DNA of 64,000 nucleotides from Chlorobium chlorochromatii (GCA_020721255.1 DYND01000004.1:1-64000); one strand, 5' to 3'; counted from the stretch's first letter, positions 42,050 through 53,959 are shown. Translations and numbers: made by a program. The notes: a model not told the origin generated them from the sequence alone.

Positions 42050-42643
42050 ATGAAAGTCATCGGTATCAACGGCAGCCCTCGCAAAAATGGCAACACAGCA
42101 AAGCTCATAAAAAAAGCATTTGAACCACTCGAAGCGGAAGGTATTGAAACAGAACTCATTCAAATTGGTGGCACTCTCATCAGAGGCTGCCTTTCGTGCT
42201 ACCAATGCGTAAAGCTTAAAGACAAACGTTGCGCAACCAAAAACGACCTTTTTAACGAAGTATTTGAAAAAATACTTGCTGCAGATGCGCTGATTCTTGG
42301 TTCACCAGTGTATTTCGCCGACATCACCCCGGAACTTAAAGCACTGATTGATCGAGCAGGATTTGTTGCCCGTGTCAACGGCCACCTGTTGCGCCACAAG
42401 GTGGGCGCTGGCGTTGTGTCACTACGCAGAGGCGGTGCCATTCATGCGTTCGACTCCATCAATCACCTTTTTCAGATCAGCAGTATGTTCACCGTTGGTT
42501 CAACGTATTGGAACATGGGATTCGGCGGACGAGAAGGCAGCGAAGTAGAAATCGACAAAGAGGGGATGGAAAATATGGCGGATCTTGGTCAATCAATGGC
42601 TTTTCTCCTGAAAAAGCTGCATTGCTGCAATAACGAGCAATAA
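42050..42643 (+). CDS. Flavodoxin family / NADPH-dependent FMN reductase
   Basis: GINGSPRKNGNTAKLI, CLSCYQC, LGSPVYFADITPELKALIDR. Confidence 0.9.
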   Translation: MKVIGINGSPRKNGNTAKLIKKAFEPLEAEGIETELIQIGGTLIRGCLSCYQCVKLKDKRCATKNDLFNEVFEKILAADALILGSPVYFADITPELKALIDRAGFVARVNGHLLRHKVGAGVVSLRRGGAIHAFDSINHLFQISSMFTVGSTYWNMGFGGREGSEVEIDKEGMENMADLGQSMAFLLKKLHCCNNEQ

Positions 42644-42755
42644 CCCGAGAGCTAATTTGACCGGTAAAACTCTCCGTATTCGATTTATGTTTCTATATTC
42701 AGAATAACAGTTTTTCCTGAATAACCTTCATCATCCTTTAAACAAGTAAGCAACT

Positions 42756-42983
42756 ATGGCAAACGAAACCAATGGTGTCTTTTCTGATCTCTTCAATGCG
42801 GTCGGCGCTCTTCTCCAGAATGTAGCTGATACGCTGGTAAGTGGCGTATCATCCGCCAGTTCAGTGGTACAAGCATGCACCGATTTGTGCGGTACCATTC
42901 TTACAAACACAATCAACACTGCTGTTCAAATTATCCAAGGCGTATCAACGGGTATCACCACAGCAATTGCTCCCAAAAAGTAA
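42756..42983 (+). CDS. Chlorosome envelope protein, CsmB/CsmF-like
   Basis: 75-aa hydrophobic repetitive protein in a green sulfur bacterial context, followed by a strong terminator. Confidence 0.55.
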   Translation: MANETNGVFSDLFNAVGALLQNVADTLVSGVSSASSVVQACTDLCGTILTNTINTAVQIIQGVSTGITTAIAPKK

Positions 42984-43002
42984 CTCGCACTACTCACTCA
43001 GT

Positions 43003-43044
43003 AACACCCCAGTTGACAAAATAACATGGGGTGTTATTTATTTT
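43003..43044 (+). terminator. Terminator of the csmB-like gene
   Basis: AACACCCCA...TGGGGTGTT ATTTATTTT. Confidence 0.8.
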
Positions 43045-44921
43045 CTCCCAAACATCCTGTCGAGCTGATCAAGAGAGAGCTTGATAATAACCGGTCTGCC
43101 GTGTGGGCACGTATAAGGCTCACGTGTCGCAAACAAGTTGTCGATCAAGGAGCGCATCTCTTCGAGTGAGAGTTTTTGACCGGTCATAATAGCATTCCTG
43201 CATGAGTATGATTTCGCAAGATTATCACGCTTTTCAAGTTTGAGTCTGGCGGCATTATCCTGATACTCGGAAATCATATCCTGCAAAATAGTCACTTCTG
43301 TGCCGGGCTTTACATCTTGCGGAACACCTTCAATCATAATGGTTTTATGACCAAAAAGACGCAAATTGAACCCAAGACGATATAAATCGTCGCGAATCTC
43401 CTCAAAGACTTCATACTCCCACGCTCGAAACTCAATTTTTTGCGGAAAAAGTAATTGCTGAGAATTTGGCACACTCTGGTTCATCACATCAACAGCACGT
43501 TCATAAAGCACCCGTTCATGCGCGACATGCTGATCAATAATCATCAGACCGGTCTTAATCTGACAAATAAGATACTTGTTATGAAGTTGCCAGATTTTTG
43601 GTTCAGAATCTTTAGGATTTGGAACACCCTCATCTGCATAAACAGGAGAAAGCAGCACTGATGCCAGCTTCTCCTGCTCTTCAAATAAGCTTGGCTCCGG
43701 TGCCATAGCCTCAATTGATGGCAGTGATGGATGAAAAATTTCTTGCTGATGCACAGGATTTGATTTTGACACTGAAGCGTCTTGGCGCGACCCTTCACGA
43801 TAATCTCTATAAAGATTCCCTGTAGTTCCTATTCGATGCGGAATATCAGGAAAATCAAATGTTCTGGACAATGATGGTTGATAATCGCCAGAGAATGGTG
43901 AATGGCGCTCTGTCACCGCTAAATCGGGTGAAAAATCGTGCAACTGGATGGTGCGCTTGATAACCGGATAAAACATATTCCGAACATTACGCTCATCATC
44001 AAACTTAATCTCAAGCTTTGCCGGATGCACGTTCACATCAATACGAGAGGGATCAATCGTAAGAAAAAGCAACACAAATGGCGTTTGTCGATCGACTAAC
44101 AAATCACCATACGCCTGCTGCACCGCCTGCGACAACATCCTGTTCTGGATCAAACGACGATTGATAAAAAAATATTGGTCGAGCTTTTTACGTTTTTGCA
44201 TTGCAGGTTTTCCAAGAAAACCTTTGACAGAGAGGTAATCATTCTCATGTGAAATCTCAATCATGCTATCGGCAAAATCATCGCCATAAAAAACATTGAG
44301 CCGTTCAAAAATATTAGGACTTTTAAGATGAAAAAGCTCGTCATCATCATTGAACATCCGCCACTCAATATCAGGATATGCTAACGCAAACGATTTAATA
44401 ACCTCGTAAATATGCTGATACTCTGTGGCGTTGGATTTCAAAAATTTGCGCCGAGCCGGAACATTGTAAAAGAGGTTTCTGACGCTCATGGTTGTCCCCT
44501 GCTCACCTTGCACGCCTGATTCCTCCGCAAGCACACCGCCCTCATAGCGCAGTTTAAGCCCAAGAGTTGCCGATGCTGTTCGAGTCTTCAGCTCAAAATG
44601 GGAGACCGAAGAAATACTGGCAAGCGCCTCTCCACGAAAACCAAGGCTTTGGAGTGAATCCAGATCATCAACACTGGTAATTTTGCTGGTTGCAAAACGC
44701 TCAACACTCATCAGGGCATCTTCGCGCACCATACCTGCACCATTATCAACAATGCGAATCAGCTCCTTGCCTGCATCTTTAATGGAGAGTGTGATTTTCG
44801 TAGAACCTGCATCGATAGAATTTTCAAGCAGCTCCTTAACAACCGAAGCTGGTCGCTGCACCACCTCACCTGCAGAAATTTTGTTTGCAACGGTATCGGA
44901 TAATCTTGCAATTTTTGCCAT
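43038..44921 (-). CDS. mutL: DNA mismatch repair endonuclease MutL
   Basis: IARLSDTVANKISAGEVVQRPASVVKELLENSIDAG, GFRGEALASISSV; C-terminal CPHGRPVIIKLSLDQLDRMFGRK. Confidence 0.97.
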   Translation of the reverse strand: MAKIARLSDTVANKISAGEVVQRPASVVKELLENSIDAGSTKITLSIKDAGKELIRIVDNGAGMVREDALMSVERFATSKITSVDDLDSLQSLGFRGEALASISSVSHFELKTRTASATLGLKLRYEGGVLAEESGVQGEQGTTMSVRNLFYNVPARRKFLKSNATEYQHIYEVIKSFALAYPDIEWRMFNDDDELFHLKSPNIFERLNVFYGDDFADSMIEISHENDYLSVKGFLGKPAMQKRKKLDQYFFINRRLIQNRMLSQAVQQAYGDLLVDRQTPFVLLFLTIDPSRIDVNVHPAKLEIKFDDERNVRNMFYPVIKRTIQLHDFSPDLAVTERHSPFSGDYQPSLSRTFDFPDIPHRIGTTGNLYRDYREGSRQDASVSKSNPVHQQEIFHPSLPSIEAMAPEPSLFEEQEKLASVLLSPVYADEGVPNPKDSEPKIWQLHNKYLICQIKTGLMIIDQHVAHERVLYERAVDVMNQSVPNSQQLLFPQKIEFRAWEYEVFEEIRDDLYRLGFNLRLFGHKTIMIEGVPQDVKPGTEVTILQDMISEYQDNAARLKLEKRDNLAKSYSCRNAIMTGQKLSLEEMRSLIDNLFATREPYTCPHGRPVIIKLSLDQLDRMFGRK

Positions 44922-45008
44922 GAGCTATGAGAAAAACAACATTCTTTGCTTATGAATTTTCAACATCTTCAAAAGAAGAGCTGAGCGTACAACCTTGTAA
45001 ACCATCCA

Positions 45009-46268
45009 TCAAGAGCAATAACGCAGACATTGCCAAAGCTCACGAAGCGCCGCTTCACCGAATCGGAGCTTATTACGCAAACGGTCGCCCTGCACAACAA
45101 TGGTTTTGCTGATAACCTCCGATGAGTTTTTTTGTGCTATGGCCAAACAGAGCATACCAACCGGTTTTTCTACAGATCCTCCCGAAGGTCCAGCAATGCC
45201 GGTTGTCGAAACAGCAATATCCGCACCACTTTTTTCAAGGCATCCTGTTGCCATTGCTCGCGCAACCTCTTCGCTCACGGCACCATAGGTTTCAAAAAGG
45301 GCTGAAGGAACACCAAGGCTCCGTTGTTTTGCGTCGTTACTGTACACCACAAAACCTTGTAAAAAATAGGCAGATGATCCCGACACATCAGTCAACCGAC
45401 TCGCCACCAGCCCGCCTGTACACGACTCCGCAACCGCAATGCGCAACCCCTTTTCCGCAAGCATTTCACCAATCCTTTCTTCAAGCGTTACGTCGCTGAT
45501 TGCATAAATGAACTCTGATGCCTTTTGCTGAATCGCATCAACAACAAGGTGATTATCACCATCAACCGCTTCACGATCAACGCCAATGCTACTCACCATT
45601 AACGTAACTCCTGCTGCATGAGGAAGATATGCAAGTGTTGTGCTGGAAGGCAAAGCATCCTCAACCGCCACGAGTCTTTCTGCAAGCATCGATTCACCAA
45701 TCCCAACAGTTTTAACCGGTGTATGCAGTATCACCGTATCAGAAAGAGCCGCGAAATAAGGCACAACCGTCAACTCCATCATCGCTTGCATTTCGGATGG
45801 AACACCAGGCATCAGCACAAGCGAATGATTATTATACCTCTCACCACAAGGAATAATCATTCCAGCAGCCGTACCCTTGGTATTGGGAATAACGTGCGAT
45901 CCCTCGATAACCATTGCCTGATCGTGCAGCGCCGGAGAGATTGGTAATCCATATTTTTTAAGACGCGCTTCAAGATTTTGATATGCCTCCTGATTCATCT
46001 CCATACCTCGCCTCAGAAGCTGCTGCACAGCTTTTTTAGTACGGTCATCGCGCGTTGGACCAAGACCACCCGTCACAAGCACAATATCCGCTCGCTCAAG
46101 GGCTTCGCCAAATACAGCTACCATCTCATCTTCACGATCAGCGCAGGCAATAACTCTCCTGACCGCCACGCCAATACCGGCAAGTACACGAGAGATAAAC
46201 GCTGCATTCGTATTCACCCGTTGCCCTTTCAGCAACTCATCACCCACCGAAACAATTTCAGCATGCAT
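45009..46268 (-). CDS. cinA: CinA family competence/damage-inducible protein / nicotinamide-nucleotide amidohydrolase
   Basis: AEIVSVGDELLKGQRVNTNAAFISRVL, VTGGLGPTRDD, VAESCTGGLVASRLTDVSGSSAYF. Confidence 0.95.
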   Translation of the reverse strand: MHAEIVSVGDELLKGQRVNTNAAFISRVLAGIGVAVRRVIACADREDEMVAVFGEALERADIVLVTGGLGPTRDDRTKKAVQQLLRRGMEMNQEAYQNLEARLKKYGLPISPALHDQAMVIEGSHVIPNTKGTAAGMIIPCGERYNNHSLVLMPGVPSEMQAMMELTVVPYFAALSDTVILHTPVKTVGIGESMLAERLVAVEDALPSSTTLAYLPHAAGVTLMVSSIGVDREAVDGDNHLVVDAIQQKASEFIYAISDVTLEERIGEMLAEKGLRIAVAESCTGGLVASRLTDVSGSSAYFLQGFVVYSNDAKQRSLGVPSALFETYGAVSEEVARAMATGCLEKSGADIAVSTTGIAGPSGGSVEKPVGMLCLAIAQKNSSEVISKTIVVQGDRLRNKLRFGEAALRELWQCLRYCS

Positions 46269-46277
46269 ACTTTTTTA

Positions 46278-48749
46278 TCAAACCAGATAACTTGCAATAC
46301 GTAAAATATCAGCAAAGACTCCGCCTGCGGTTACCTCTCCACCTGCGCCCGGTCCGCGAACCACAAGAGGCGTTGCACGATAGCGTTCTGTCGTAAAAAC
46401 CACCATATTTTCAGACCCATTAAGTCCTGCAATCGGGCTGTTGAGTGGAAGGCGTTTAACTCCGATACTTGCAACCCCATCTCTAATCTCGCCGGCGTAG
46501 GCAATCGTCATACCCTCTTTACCTGCATTGTCGATCTCTTGAGCGTACCACGTATCAATGGTTGACAACCGCTCCAGAAACTCTGGAACCGGCATTTCAC
46601 CACGATACTCCGCCGGCACAAGACTTTCGCAAACAACATCACTGTACTCAAGCGTAAAGCCAAGTTCACGACCAAGAATGAGAAACTTACGGGCAAAATC
46701 AGCTCCGGAAAGATCATCTCGCGGATCTGGCTCGGTATAGCCAGCCTCTTGCGCACGACGCACAATTTCACTGAATTTGCCGCCTTTGCGCAATTCATTG
46801 AAAATAAAGCTCAACGTTCCGGAAAGCACACCTTCAATACTGATAATTTTATCACCACTGTTTTTTAAGTCATGCAAGGTATTGATAATCGGTAATCCCG
46901 CACCAACATTTGTTTCATACAGAAAACGCGCATTGCTTTTACGCTGAGCCTCCCGAATGCTCTGATACAATGGCCACGGGGCTGCCATACCGAGCTTATT
47001 TGCTGTAACAACGGAAATATTAGCAAGCAGTAAATCAGGATAACGTGCGGCGACCACGGCACTTGCCGTACAATCCACAAAAATGGTATTGTGGAGGTTC
47101 ATCTCTCGGATAAGCGCAATATATCCCTCAATGCCCTGATGCGTAGCAGATGTTACCAGTGCTTCCTGCCAATGTTCAAGATCAATGCCACAGTCATTCA
47201 GTGCCATAGCTCGCGTATTTGCCATACCACAAACCACAACATCAAGATCATTATCTTTTTGCAAATTAACGCGATGCGCACTGAGTTGACCAATCAGGCT
47301 TTTGGCGATGGTACCGGTACCTGCAATAAAGAGATGAACTTTCCGCTGCGATAAAAAGAATGATTCATGAATACAGTTCAGCGCTTTATCCTCATCATTC
47401 GAGTCAACAACAAGGGAGATATTCATCTCATTGGCACCCTGCGCAACAGCAATAACGTTAATGCCATTTTTGCCGAGTGTCTCAAACAACTGCGCTGAAA
47501 CACCAGGATGACCCGACATATTGTTGCCAACCACCGCAATCATTGCAAGATTACGACGAATCAACAGCGGCTCAATCTGGCGTGCTTCAATTTCACGAGC
47601 GAAAATAGCCTCCAGGATTTTTTTTGCTTTCGCCGCTTGCGAGGGTTTAATGGCGAGAGTTATGGATTGTTCGGATGAGGCTTGCGAAATAAAGATGACA
47701 TTGATACGATACTGGGCAAGGCAACTGAAAAGGCGAGATGCAATGCCCGGCACACCCACCATACCGCTTCCCGACATATTCAGCAGCACAACACTGTTTA
47801 TTGATGTGAGACCCGTCACCGGCAAGGTGCGACTCATCTCGGGTGGTGTCGTCTGCTCAATACGTGTACCCTTTGCGGCGGGATTGAACGAATTTTTAAT
47901 CAGCAAAGGAATACCCGCTTTCATAGCTGGTTGAACCGCAAGTGGATGCAGCACTTTTGCCCCGGCATGGGAGAGTTCCATTGCCTCAGCATACGTGATA
48001 TAAGGCAAAATTCTCGCATCATGAACGCGCTTAGGGTCAGCACTGAAAAAACCGTCAACATCGCTCCAAATCCACACCTCCGAAGCCGAAAGCGCTGCAC
48101 CCAGCAATGACGCTGTATAATCCGATCCGCCACGTCCCAACGTCGTAATGGTACCATCCGGTGCTGCAGCAATAAAACCGGTTACAACAGGAACACCGTC
48201 AAAGTTTGTCAAACGCTTTTGAATCTGCTGCTCAGAAGCTTGAGCATTGACTCGCGCATCAGGATAATTATTATCGGTAACAATCAATTCACGCGCATCA
48301 ACAATGAACGACGATAGCTGTCGTACCTGTAAATAACCACTGACAATCTTTGCTGAGAGGCGTTCACCAAAACTTAAAATATGTGCAAGACTTTTTTCAG
48401 AGAGCTCTTTAAGCAAAAACACTCCTTGCACAATATTATGAAGATCAGCTAAATCAGCACGGATTATCGAAAGAACATCATCACGATGAGCGTCGATGAA
48501 AAGTTCATCAACAATCGAAAAATGGAGATGATCAAGCTCATCAAGAGTTGCCCGGCAACTGCTGTCGCCAACGGATGCCCTGGTGGCAGATTCTAACAAA
48601 AGATCAGTTACACGATGAAGAGCAGATACAACTACTATAATTTTCTCTTCAGCCACCGCAGCAGTAATAATATCCGCAACTTTTTTAATTCGCGAGGCTG
48701 ACCCAAGAGAAGTACCACCAAACTTATATATCCTCATGCTTGCGTTCAT
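46278..48749 (-). CDS. thrA: Bifunctional aspartate kinase / homoserine dehydrogenase I
   Basis: YKFGGTSLGSASRIKKVA, GRGGSDYTASLLGAAL, ACT domains, homoserine dehydrogenase domain. Confidence 0.97.
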   Translation of the reverse strand: MNASMRIYKFGGTSLGSASRIKKVADIITAAVAEEKIIVVVSALHRVTDLLLESATRASVGDSSCRATLDELDHLHFSIVDELFIDAHRDDVLSIIRADLADLHNIVQGVFLLKELSEKSLAHILSFGERLSAKIVSGYLQVRQLSSFIVDARELIVTDNNYPDARVNAQASEQQIQKRLTNFDGVPVVTGFIAAAPDGTITTLGRGGSDYTASLLGAALSASEVWIWSDVDGFFSADPKRVHDARILPYITYAEAMELSHAGAKVLHPLAVQPAMKAGIPLLIKNSFNPAAKGTRIEQTTPPEMSRTLPVTGLTSINSVVLLNMSGSGMVGVPGIASRLFSCLAQYRINVIFISQASSEQSITLAIKPSQAAKAKKILEAIFAREIEARQIEPLLIRRNLAMIAVVGNNMSGHPGVSAQLFETLGKNGINVIAVAQGANEMNISLVVDSNDEDKALNCIHESFFLSQRKVHLFIAGTGTIAKSLIGQLSAHRVNLQKDNDLDVVVCGMANTRAMALNDCGIDLEHWQEALVTSATHQGIEGYIALIREMNLHNTIFVDCTASAVVAARYPDLLLANISVVTANKLGMAAPWPLYQSIREAQRKSNARFLYETNVGAGLPIINTLHDLKNSGDKIISIEGVLSGTLSFIFNELRKGGKFSEIVRRAQEAGYTEPDPRDDLSGADFARKFLILGRELGFTLEYSDVVCESLVPAEYRGEMPVPEFLERLSTIDTWYAQEIDNAGKEGMTIAYAGEIRDGVASIGVKRLPLNSPIAGLNGSENMVVFTTERYRATPLVVRGPGAGGEVTAGGVFADILRIASYLV

Positions 48750-48856
48750 GCTTTCATTGAAATGGAAAAAAGAGTACGCTGTAAAAACTACTTTGCTGAA
48801 TATAAATCATTTCCGGCAGGAGTTGTATAAACGAGTTGGATGTTAACCGAATGACC

Positions 48857-48886
48857 ATAAAAAAAGCGCCCCTGCGGGCGCTTATA
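48857..48886 (-). terminator. Rho-independent terminator downstream of atpG
   Basis: Minus strand TAAGCGCCCGCAGGGGCGCTTTTTTTA. Confidence 0.8.
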
Positions 48887-48910
48887 AAGTACTAAGTATT
48901 TGACGAACTA

Positions 48911-49789
48911 TCAGTTACTCAATGCCTCTGCACCTGCAACAATCTCACTGAGTTCAGTAGTAATTGCCGCCTGACGAGCACGGTTATAGCTGATATTGAG
49001 TCCACGAAGCAGCTCTTTGGCATTTTCAGTAGCCGAATCCATTGCTGACATACGGGCAGCCTGCTCCGCGGCATTAGATTCAAGCATCATTTTCCACACC
49101 TGAGTGTTAAGATGCTTCGGTACAAGCACATCAATAATTGCAGAAGGTGATGGCTCATAAATATAATCGCCACCACTCTCTTTAACGGATGTCGTTTCCG
49201 CTGCAATAGGAAGCAAGACTTCTGCTCTCAAATTTGGCGCAAGCACCGACTTGAACTCATTATAAACAATAACCACACGATCAACCTCCCCTCGGAGATA
49301 CATCCCTGATGCTATTTCAGCCATCTCTTTGGCTGTGTTAAAATCAAGATTCTGGAAAACAGAGGAGTACCCTTTAATAATTTTATACTCTCTTTTCCGG
49401 AAGAAATCGAACCCGCGAGAACCTGCACACATCAAACTAACGTTGCCTTTGCTGTGAAGCGCTGCATAATCTTCATGAATAAGCTTATGCGCAAGCTTTA
49501 CGGCATTGGTATTGAAAGCACCACACAACCCTCTATCGGCTGTGATAAGAATAACAAGAACTTTGTTGACCTCTGAACGACCCGAAAGTAAGGGATTATT
49601 CGAAGTATCGACTTTAAGTGAGAGTGAACCAAGCATCTCCTTAAGCTTCGCCGCATAAGGGCGCGCCATAATAGCGCGCTCTTGTGCTCTTCTCAGCTTT
49701 GCAGCAGCAACCATTTTCATTGCTTTGGTTACCTGCTGCGTCGATTTTACCCCTTTGATTCGTACACGTATATCCTTTAATGTAGCCAT
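48911..49789 (-). CDS. atpG: F1 ATP synthase gamma subunit
   Basis: [65 protein letters not shown]. Confidence 0.97.
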   Translation of the reverse strand: MATLKDIRVRIKGVKSTQQVTKAMKMVAAAKLRRAQERAIMARPYAAKLKEMLGSLSLKVDTSNNPLLSGRSEVNKVLVILITADRGLCGAFNTNAVKLAHKLIHEDYAALHSKGNVSLMCAGSRGFDFFRKREYKIIKGYSSVFQNLDFNTAKEMAEIASGMYLRGEVDRVVIVYNEFKSVLAPNLRAEVLLPIAAETTSVKESGGDYIYEPSPSAIIDVLVPKHLNTQVWKMMLESNAAEQAARMSAMDSATENAKELLRGLNISYNRARQAAITTELSEIVAGAEALSN

Positions 49790-49840
49790 GAATTACGGGA
49801 CTGTTAATAAATTGCTTGAAAGCCTGTCAACCTCTCTCTC

Positions 49841-51421
49841 TTACGCTTTGTTCTTTTGCTTGAAGGCATCTACAAATTTGAGCGCAATCTCTTTCATCTG
49901 TGCGGCGAGATCGGCCTCCATACTACCGGTTGCAAGAATTTTCTTCAAGATATCATTGTGCTTGATTTCAAGCAGACTTAGGAACTCCTCTTCAAACTTG
50001 CGAAGGAAACGAACCTCAACAGAGTCAAGCAAGCCTTGTGTGCCGAGGAAAATAATAGCTACCTGCTTTTCAACCGGCATTGGCACATACTGTCCCTGCT
50101 TTAAAATTTCAACAAGTCGTGCTCCACGGTCGAGCTGCGCTTTTGTTGTTTTATCGAGATCAGAACCAAATTTCGAGAAGGCTTCAAGCTCACGGAACTG
50201 AGCAAGATCAAGACGCAGGGTACCTGCAACTTTTTTCATCGCTTTAATCTGTGCAGCACCACCAACACGCGATACCGAAATACCAACGTTAATAGCTGGT
50301 CTCTGTCCAGAGTTAAAGAGGTTTGATTCAAGGAATATCTGACCATCCGTGATGGAAATCACGTTGGTTGGAATGTATGCAGAAACGTCACCAGCCTGCG
50401 TTTCTATAACTGGTAACGCAGTCAGACTGCCACCACCTTTAATTAATGGTTTAAGCGCGTCAGGAAGATCATTCATCTTCTTTGCAACCTCAACATCATC
50501 GGTAATTTTTGCAGCTCTCTCAAGCAGACGGGAGTGCAAATAGAATACATCACCAGGATACGCTTCACGTCCCGGTGGACGACGAAGGAGCAAAGAAACC
50601 TGACGATAAGCAACTGCCTGCTTTGAAAGATCATCATAAACAACCAGTGCATGACGGCCAGTATCACGGAAATACTCACCAAGAGTAGCACCTGCAAATG
50701 GAGCAATAAACTGCAATGGAGCGGGATCGGAGGCTGTAGCTGAAATAACCGTAGTGTAGGAAAGAGCATCGTATTTTTCAAGGGTACTCACAACCTGCGC
50801 AACCGTTGAGCCCTTCAAACCGATGGCGACATAAATACAGAAAACGCCTTTACCTTTCTGATTAATAATGGTATCGATAGCAACTGCTGTTTTACCCGTC
50901 TGACGGTCACCGATAATAAGCTCACGCTGTCCGCGTCCGACAGGAATCATTGAGTCAATTGCCTTGAGACCAGTCTGAAGTGGCTCATGTACTGATTTAC
51001 GATAGATAACACCGGGAGCCCTGCGCTCAAGAGGAAGACGAAGATCAGTATTAATTGCACCCTTACCATCGATGGGCTCACCAAGCGGGTTAATAACCCT
51101 GCCAAGCATAGCTTCACCAACAGGGATGGATGCAAGCATACCAGTTCTTTTAACGGTATCACCCTCTTTTACAAGATTGGATTCACCAAACAATACAGCG
51201 CCGACATTGTCCTCCTCAAGGTTTAAAGCCATACCCATCACTTTGTTGGGGAACTCAAGAAGCTCGCCTGCGGCAACCTTCGATAAACCATAAACACGAG
51301 CAATACCGTCACCAACCTGCAGTACTGTTCCCACATCATAAACTTCCGCTTCTGACTCAAAACCGGCAAGCTGCTTGCGAAGTATGGATGAAACCTCATC
51401 AGGCCTGACTGTTGTAGACAT
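49841..51421 (-). CDS. atpA: F1 ATP synthase alpha subunit
   Basis: [53 protein letters not shown]. Confidence 0.98.
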   Translation of the reverse strand: MSTTVRPDEVSSILRKQLAGFESEAEVYDVGTVLQVGDGIARVYGLSKVAAGELLEFPNKVMGMALNLEEDNVGAVLFGESNLVKEGDTVKRTGMLASIPVGEAMLGRVINPLGEPIDGKGAINTDLRLPLERRAPGVIYRKSVHEPLQTGLKAIDSMIPVGRGQRELIIGDRQTGKTAVAIDTIINQKGKGVFCIYVAIGLKGSTVAQVVSTLEKYDALSYTTVISATASDPAPLQFIAPFAGATLGEYFRDTGRHALVVYDDLSKQAVAYRQVSLLLRRPPGREAYPGDVFYLHSRLLERAAKITDDVEVAKKMNDLPDALKPLIKGGGSLTALPVIETQAGDVSAYIPTNVISITDGQIFLESNLFNSGQRPAINVGISVSRVGGAAQIKAMKKVAGTLRLDLAQFRELEAFSKFGSDLDKTTKAQLDRGARLVEILKQGQYVPMPVEKQVAIIFLGTQGLLDSVEVRFLRKFEEEFLSLLEIKHNDILKKILATGSMEADLAAQMKEIALKFVDAFKQKNKA

Positions 51422-51642
51422 ATCTTATTCCGCTTGGTTATTTGTTAAGAAAAGAGAAAGATTCTGCTTACCTTATTTCTAATAGTTGGAAGTTTTCCAT
51501 TCCAAAAGATAAAACCTGAATTTAATGAAAAGCTTTTAGTTATTCAAATCACTTTCGTCTTATTTGAAACACTGGAGTTGCCACATTTCATTAAATTACC
51601 CATATTATACAGATTGGAATTTTGCTTGAAGAGAACAACAGT

Positions 51643-52605
51643 ATGAAAACTGTCAAAGGATTTGCTTCTGCAACCGTGGGCAACGTTGCCTGTGGTTTTG
51701 ACGTGCTTGGATTTGCCATTACCGCTCCAGGTGATGAGGTAATTTTAACTCTTTGCGACACTATAGAGGCATCATCACCTGTATCCATAAGCTGTATCAC
51801 GGGTGATGGTGGCGCACTTCCCCTCGATCCAAAAAAAAACACATCCAGCTTTGTTGTTCTGAAATTTCTGGAGTATATCCGTGCCCACAAGCAGATTGAT
51901 TTCACTGGTCACATCTCTCTTGAACTCATCAAGCACCTTCCACTCAGCAGTGGTATGGGCAGCAGTGCGGCAAGTGCAGCGGCGGCACTGATTGCCGCTA
52001 ATGAGTTGTTTGATAATCCTTGCACTAAAATGGAGCTTGTGCATTTTGCTGTAGAGGGCGAAAGAGTTGCCTGCGGGTCAGCTCATGCCGATAATGCGGC
52101 TCCAGCCATACTGGGAAATTTCGTACTGATACGAAGCTATACCCCTCTTGATATTATCACCATTCCATCACCCGATAGCCTTTACTGCTCACTGGCTCAC
52201 CCGCATACCGAACTTAGAACAGCGTATGCCCGTTCGGTGCTGCCACAAGAGATTCCCCTGAAAACCGCCATCCAGCAATGGGGAAATGTAGGAGCGTTGA
52301 TTACCGGGTTGCTCACTTCCGATTATGATCTTATAGGGCGATCTCTGGTTGATGTTATCGCCGAACCAAAACGCGCACCACTGATTCCTGGATTTTTTGA
52401 GGTCAAGCAGGCCGCACTGGATTCTGGAGCGCTTGGATGCAGCATTGCCGGTTCAGGTCCGTCAGTGTTTGCATTTTCATCATCTGAAAAAACTGCGTTA
52501 CAAGTAGGCGCTGCCATGAAAGAGGCATTTATGCACTCCAAAGCACACCTTGAGTCGGATGTATGGGTCACCCCAATTTGCAAGCAAGGTGCAAGAATAC
52601 TCTAA
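51643..52605 (+). CDS. thrB: Homoserine kinase
   Basis: FASATVGNVACGFDVLGFA, LPLSSGMGSSAASAAAAL (GHMP kinase). Confidence 0.96.
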   Translation: MKTVKGFASATVGNVACGFDVLGFAITAPGDEVILTLCDTIEASSPVSISCITGDGGALPLDPKKNTSSFVVLKFLEYIRAHKQIDFTGHISLELIKHLPLSSGMGSSAASAAAALIAANELFDNPCTKMELVHFAVEGERVACGSAHADNAAPAILGNFVLIRSYTPLDIITIPSPDSLYCSLAHPHTELRTAYARSVLPQEIPLKTAIQQWGNVGALITGLLTSDYDLIGRSLVDVIAEPKRAPLIPGFFEVKQAALDSGALGCSIAGSGPSVFAFSSSEKTALQVGAAMKEAFMHSKAHLESDVWVTPICKQGARIL

Positions 52606-52642
52606 ATCAACAACTCATTCAAGACAAAGAACAGTTCAACAC

Positions 52643-53959
52643 ATGATCTATTTCAGCACTAATAAATCATCAATACCGGTTTCATTGAAAAAAGCAACAC
52701 TGGAAGGGCTTGCTCCAGATGGCGGATTATATATACCTTCAGAAATTCCGCACTTTTCGCCCGATGAAATAAAACTGCTTGGAGGCGCCAGCTTCAATAA
52801 TATCGCCTTTGCCATTGCAAAAAAATTTATTGGCAACAATATTCCGCCCGATCAGCTCAGCGATATGATCGACGACTGCTACAACTTTGAAACACCTCTG
52901 ATACAACTCGATAACAACACCTTTATCGAAGAGCTTTTCTGCGGTCCAACACTCGCCTTCAAAGATTATGGCGCCCGCTTTCTTGCTCGCCTGACAGGTT
53001 ATTTTGCCGCAGAGGAAAACAAACAAATTACCGTCTTGGTTGCTACTTCCGGCGATACAGGAAGTGCCGTGGCATATGGCTTTCAAGGTATTGCCAATAC
53101 AAGAGTTGTACTGCTCTACCCTTCTGGAAAAGTAAGCCATCTGCAGGAACAGCAGCTTACCACCGCAGGGAATAACGTTCATGCACTCGAAGTACAGGGA
53201 GATTTTGACGATTGCCAGCGCATGGTGAAAGAGGCGTTTGTGGATCCAGCATTGAACAAATCGTTGACGCTCACTTCGGCCAACTCCATTAATATCTCGC
53301 GATTAATTCCACAATCGTTCTATTATGCGTGGGCAAGCCTGAAACTCAATGAGAAATATGGGTTTAATAAATCACTCTTTTGTGTACCCAGTGGTAATTA
53401 TGGAAACCTGACCGCCGGCGTACTCGCAAAGAGAATGGGCTTCCCGATCAGCCACTTTATTGCCGCATCTAATGCTAACGACAGTGTAACACGGTATATT
53501 GATGATGGACGGTACGACCCTCGCCCAACAATCACGACTCTCTCAACAGCCATGGATGTCGGCAATCCAAGCAACTTTGCGCGATTGAGATATCTCTACC
53601 ACAACGATCACCACGCTATGGGTAACGATATTTCAGGAATCTCGGTATCTGATGAAGAGACTACGGCAACCATAAAAGCTGTCTATGAGCGATATGGTTA
53701 TGTTATGGAACCTCATACCGCCGTCGCATTCAGAGCGCTTGAACACTACAGAAGCATGGTTGACCAGGTTGATACGCCAGGTATTGTACTTTCAACAGCA
53801 CATCCTGTAAAATTTCGTGAAGCAATTGAAACGACGCTCAACAAAAAAATTGATATACCTGTTCAACTTCATGAACTGATGGAAAAAAAGAAGTGTGCTA
53901 CCCTGATCAGAGCCGATTATAAAGAGCTCGCATCCTTTCTTAACAGACTCGATCAGTAA
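52643..53959 (+). CDS. thrC: Threonine synthase
   Basis: LFCGPTLAFKDYGARFLARL PLP-lysine region, SGDTGSAVAYGFQ, SANSINISRLIPQSFYY. Confidence 0.96.
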   Translation: MIYFSTNKSSIPVSLKKATLEGLAPDGGLYIPSEIPHFSPDEIKLLGGASFNNIAFAIAKKFIGNNIPPDQLSDMIDDCYNFETPLIQLDNNTFIEELFCGPTLAFKDYGARFLARLTGYFAAEENKQITVLVATSGDTGSAVAYGFQGIANTRVVLLYPSGKVSHLQEQQLTTAGNNVHALEVQGDFDDCQRMVKEAFVDPALNKSLTLTSANSINISRLIPQSFYYAWASLKLNEKYGFNKSLFCVPSGNYGNLTAGVLAKRMGFPISHFIAASNANDSVTRYIDDGRYDPRPTITTLSTAMDVGNPSNFARLRYLYHNDHHAMGNDISGISVSDEETTATIKAVYERYGYVMEPHTAVAFRALEHYRSMVDQVDTPGIVLSTAHPVKFREAIETTLNKKIDIPVQLHELMEKKKCATLIRADYKELASFLNRLDQ

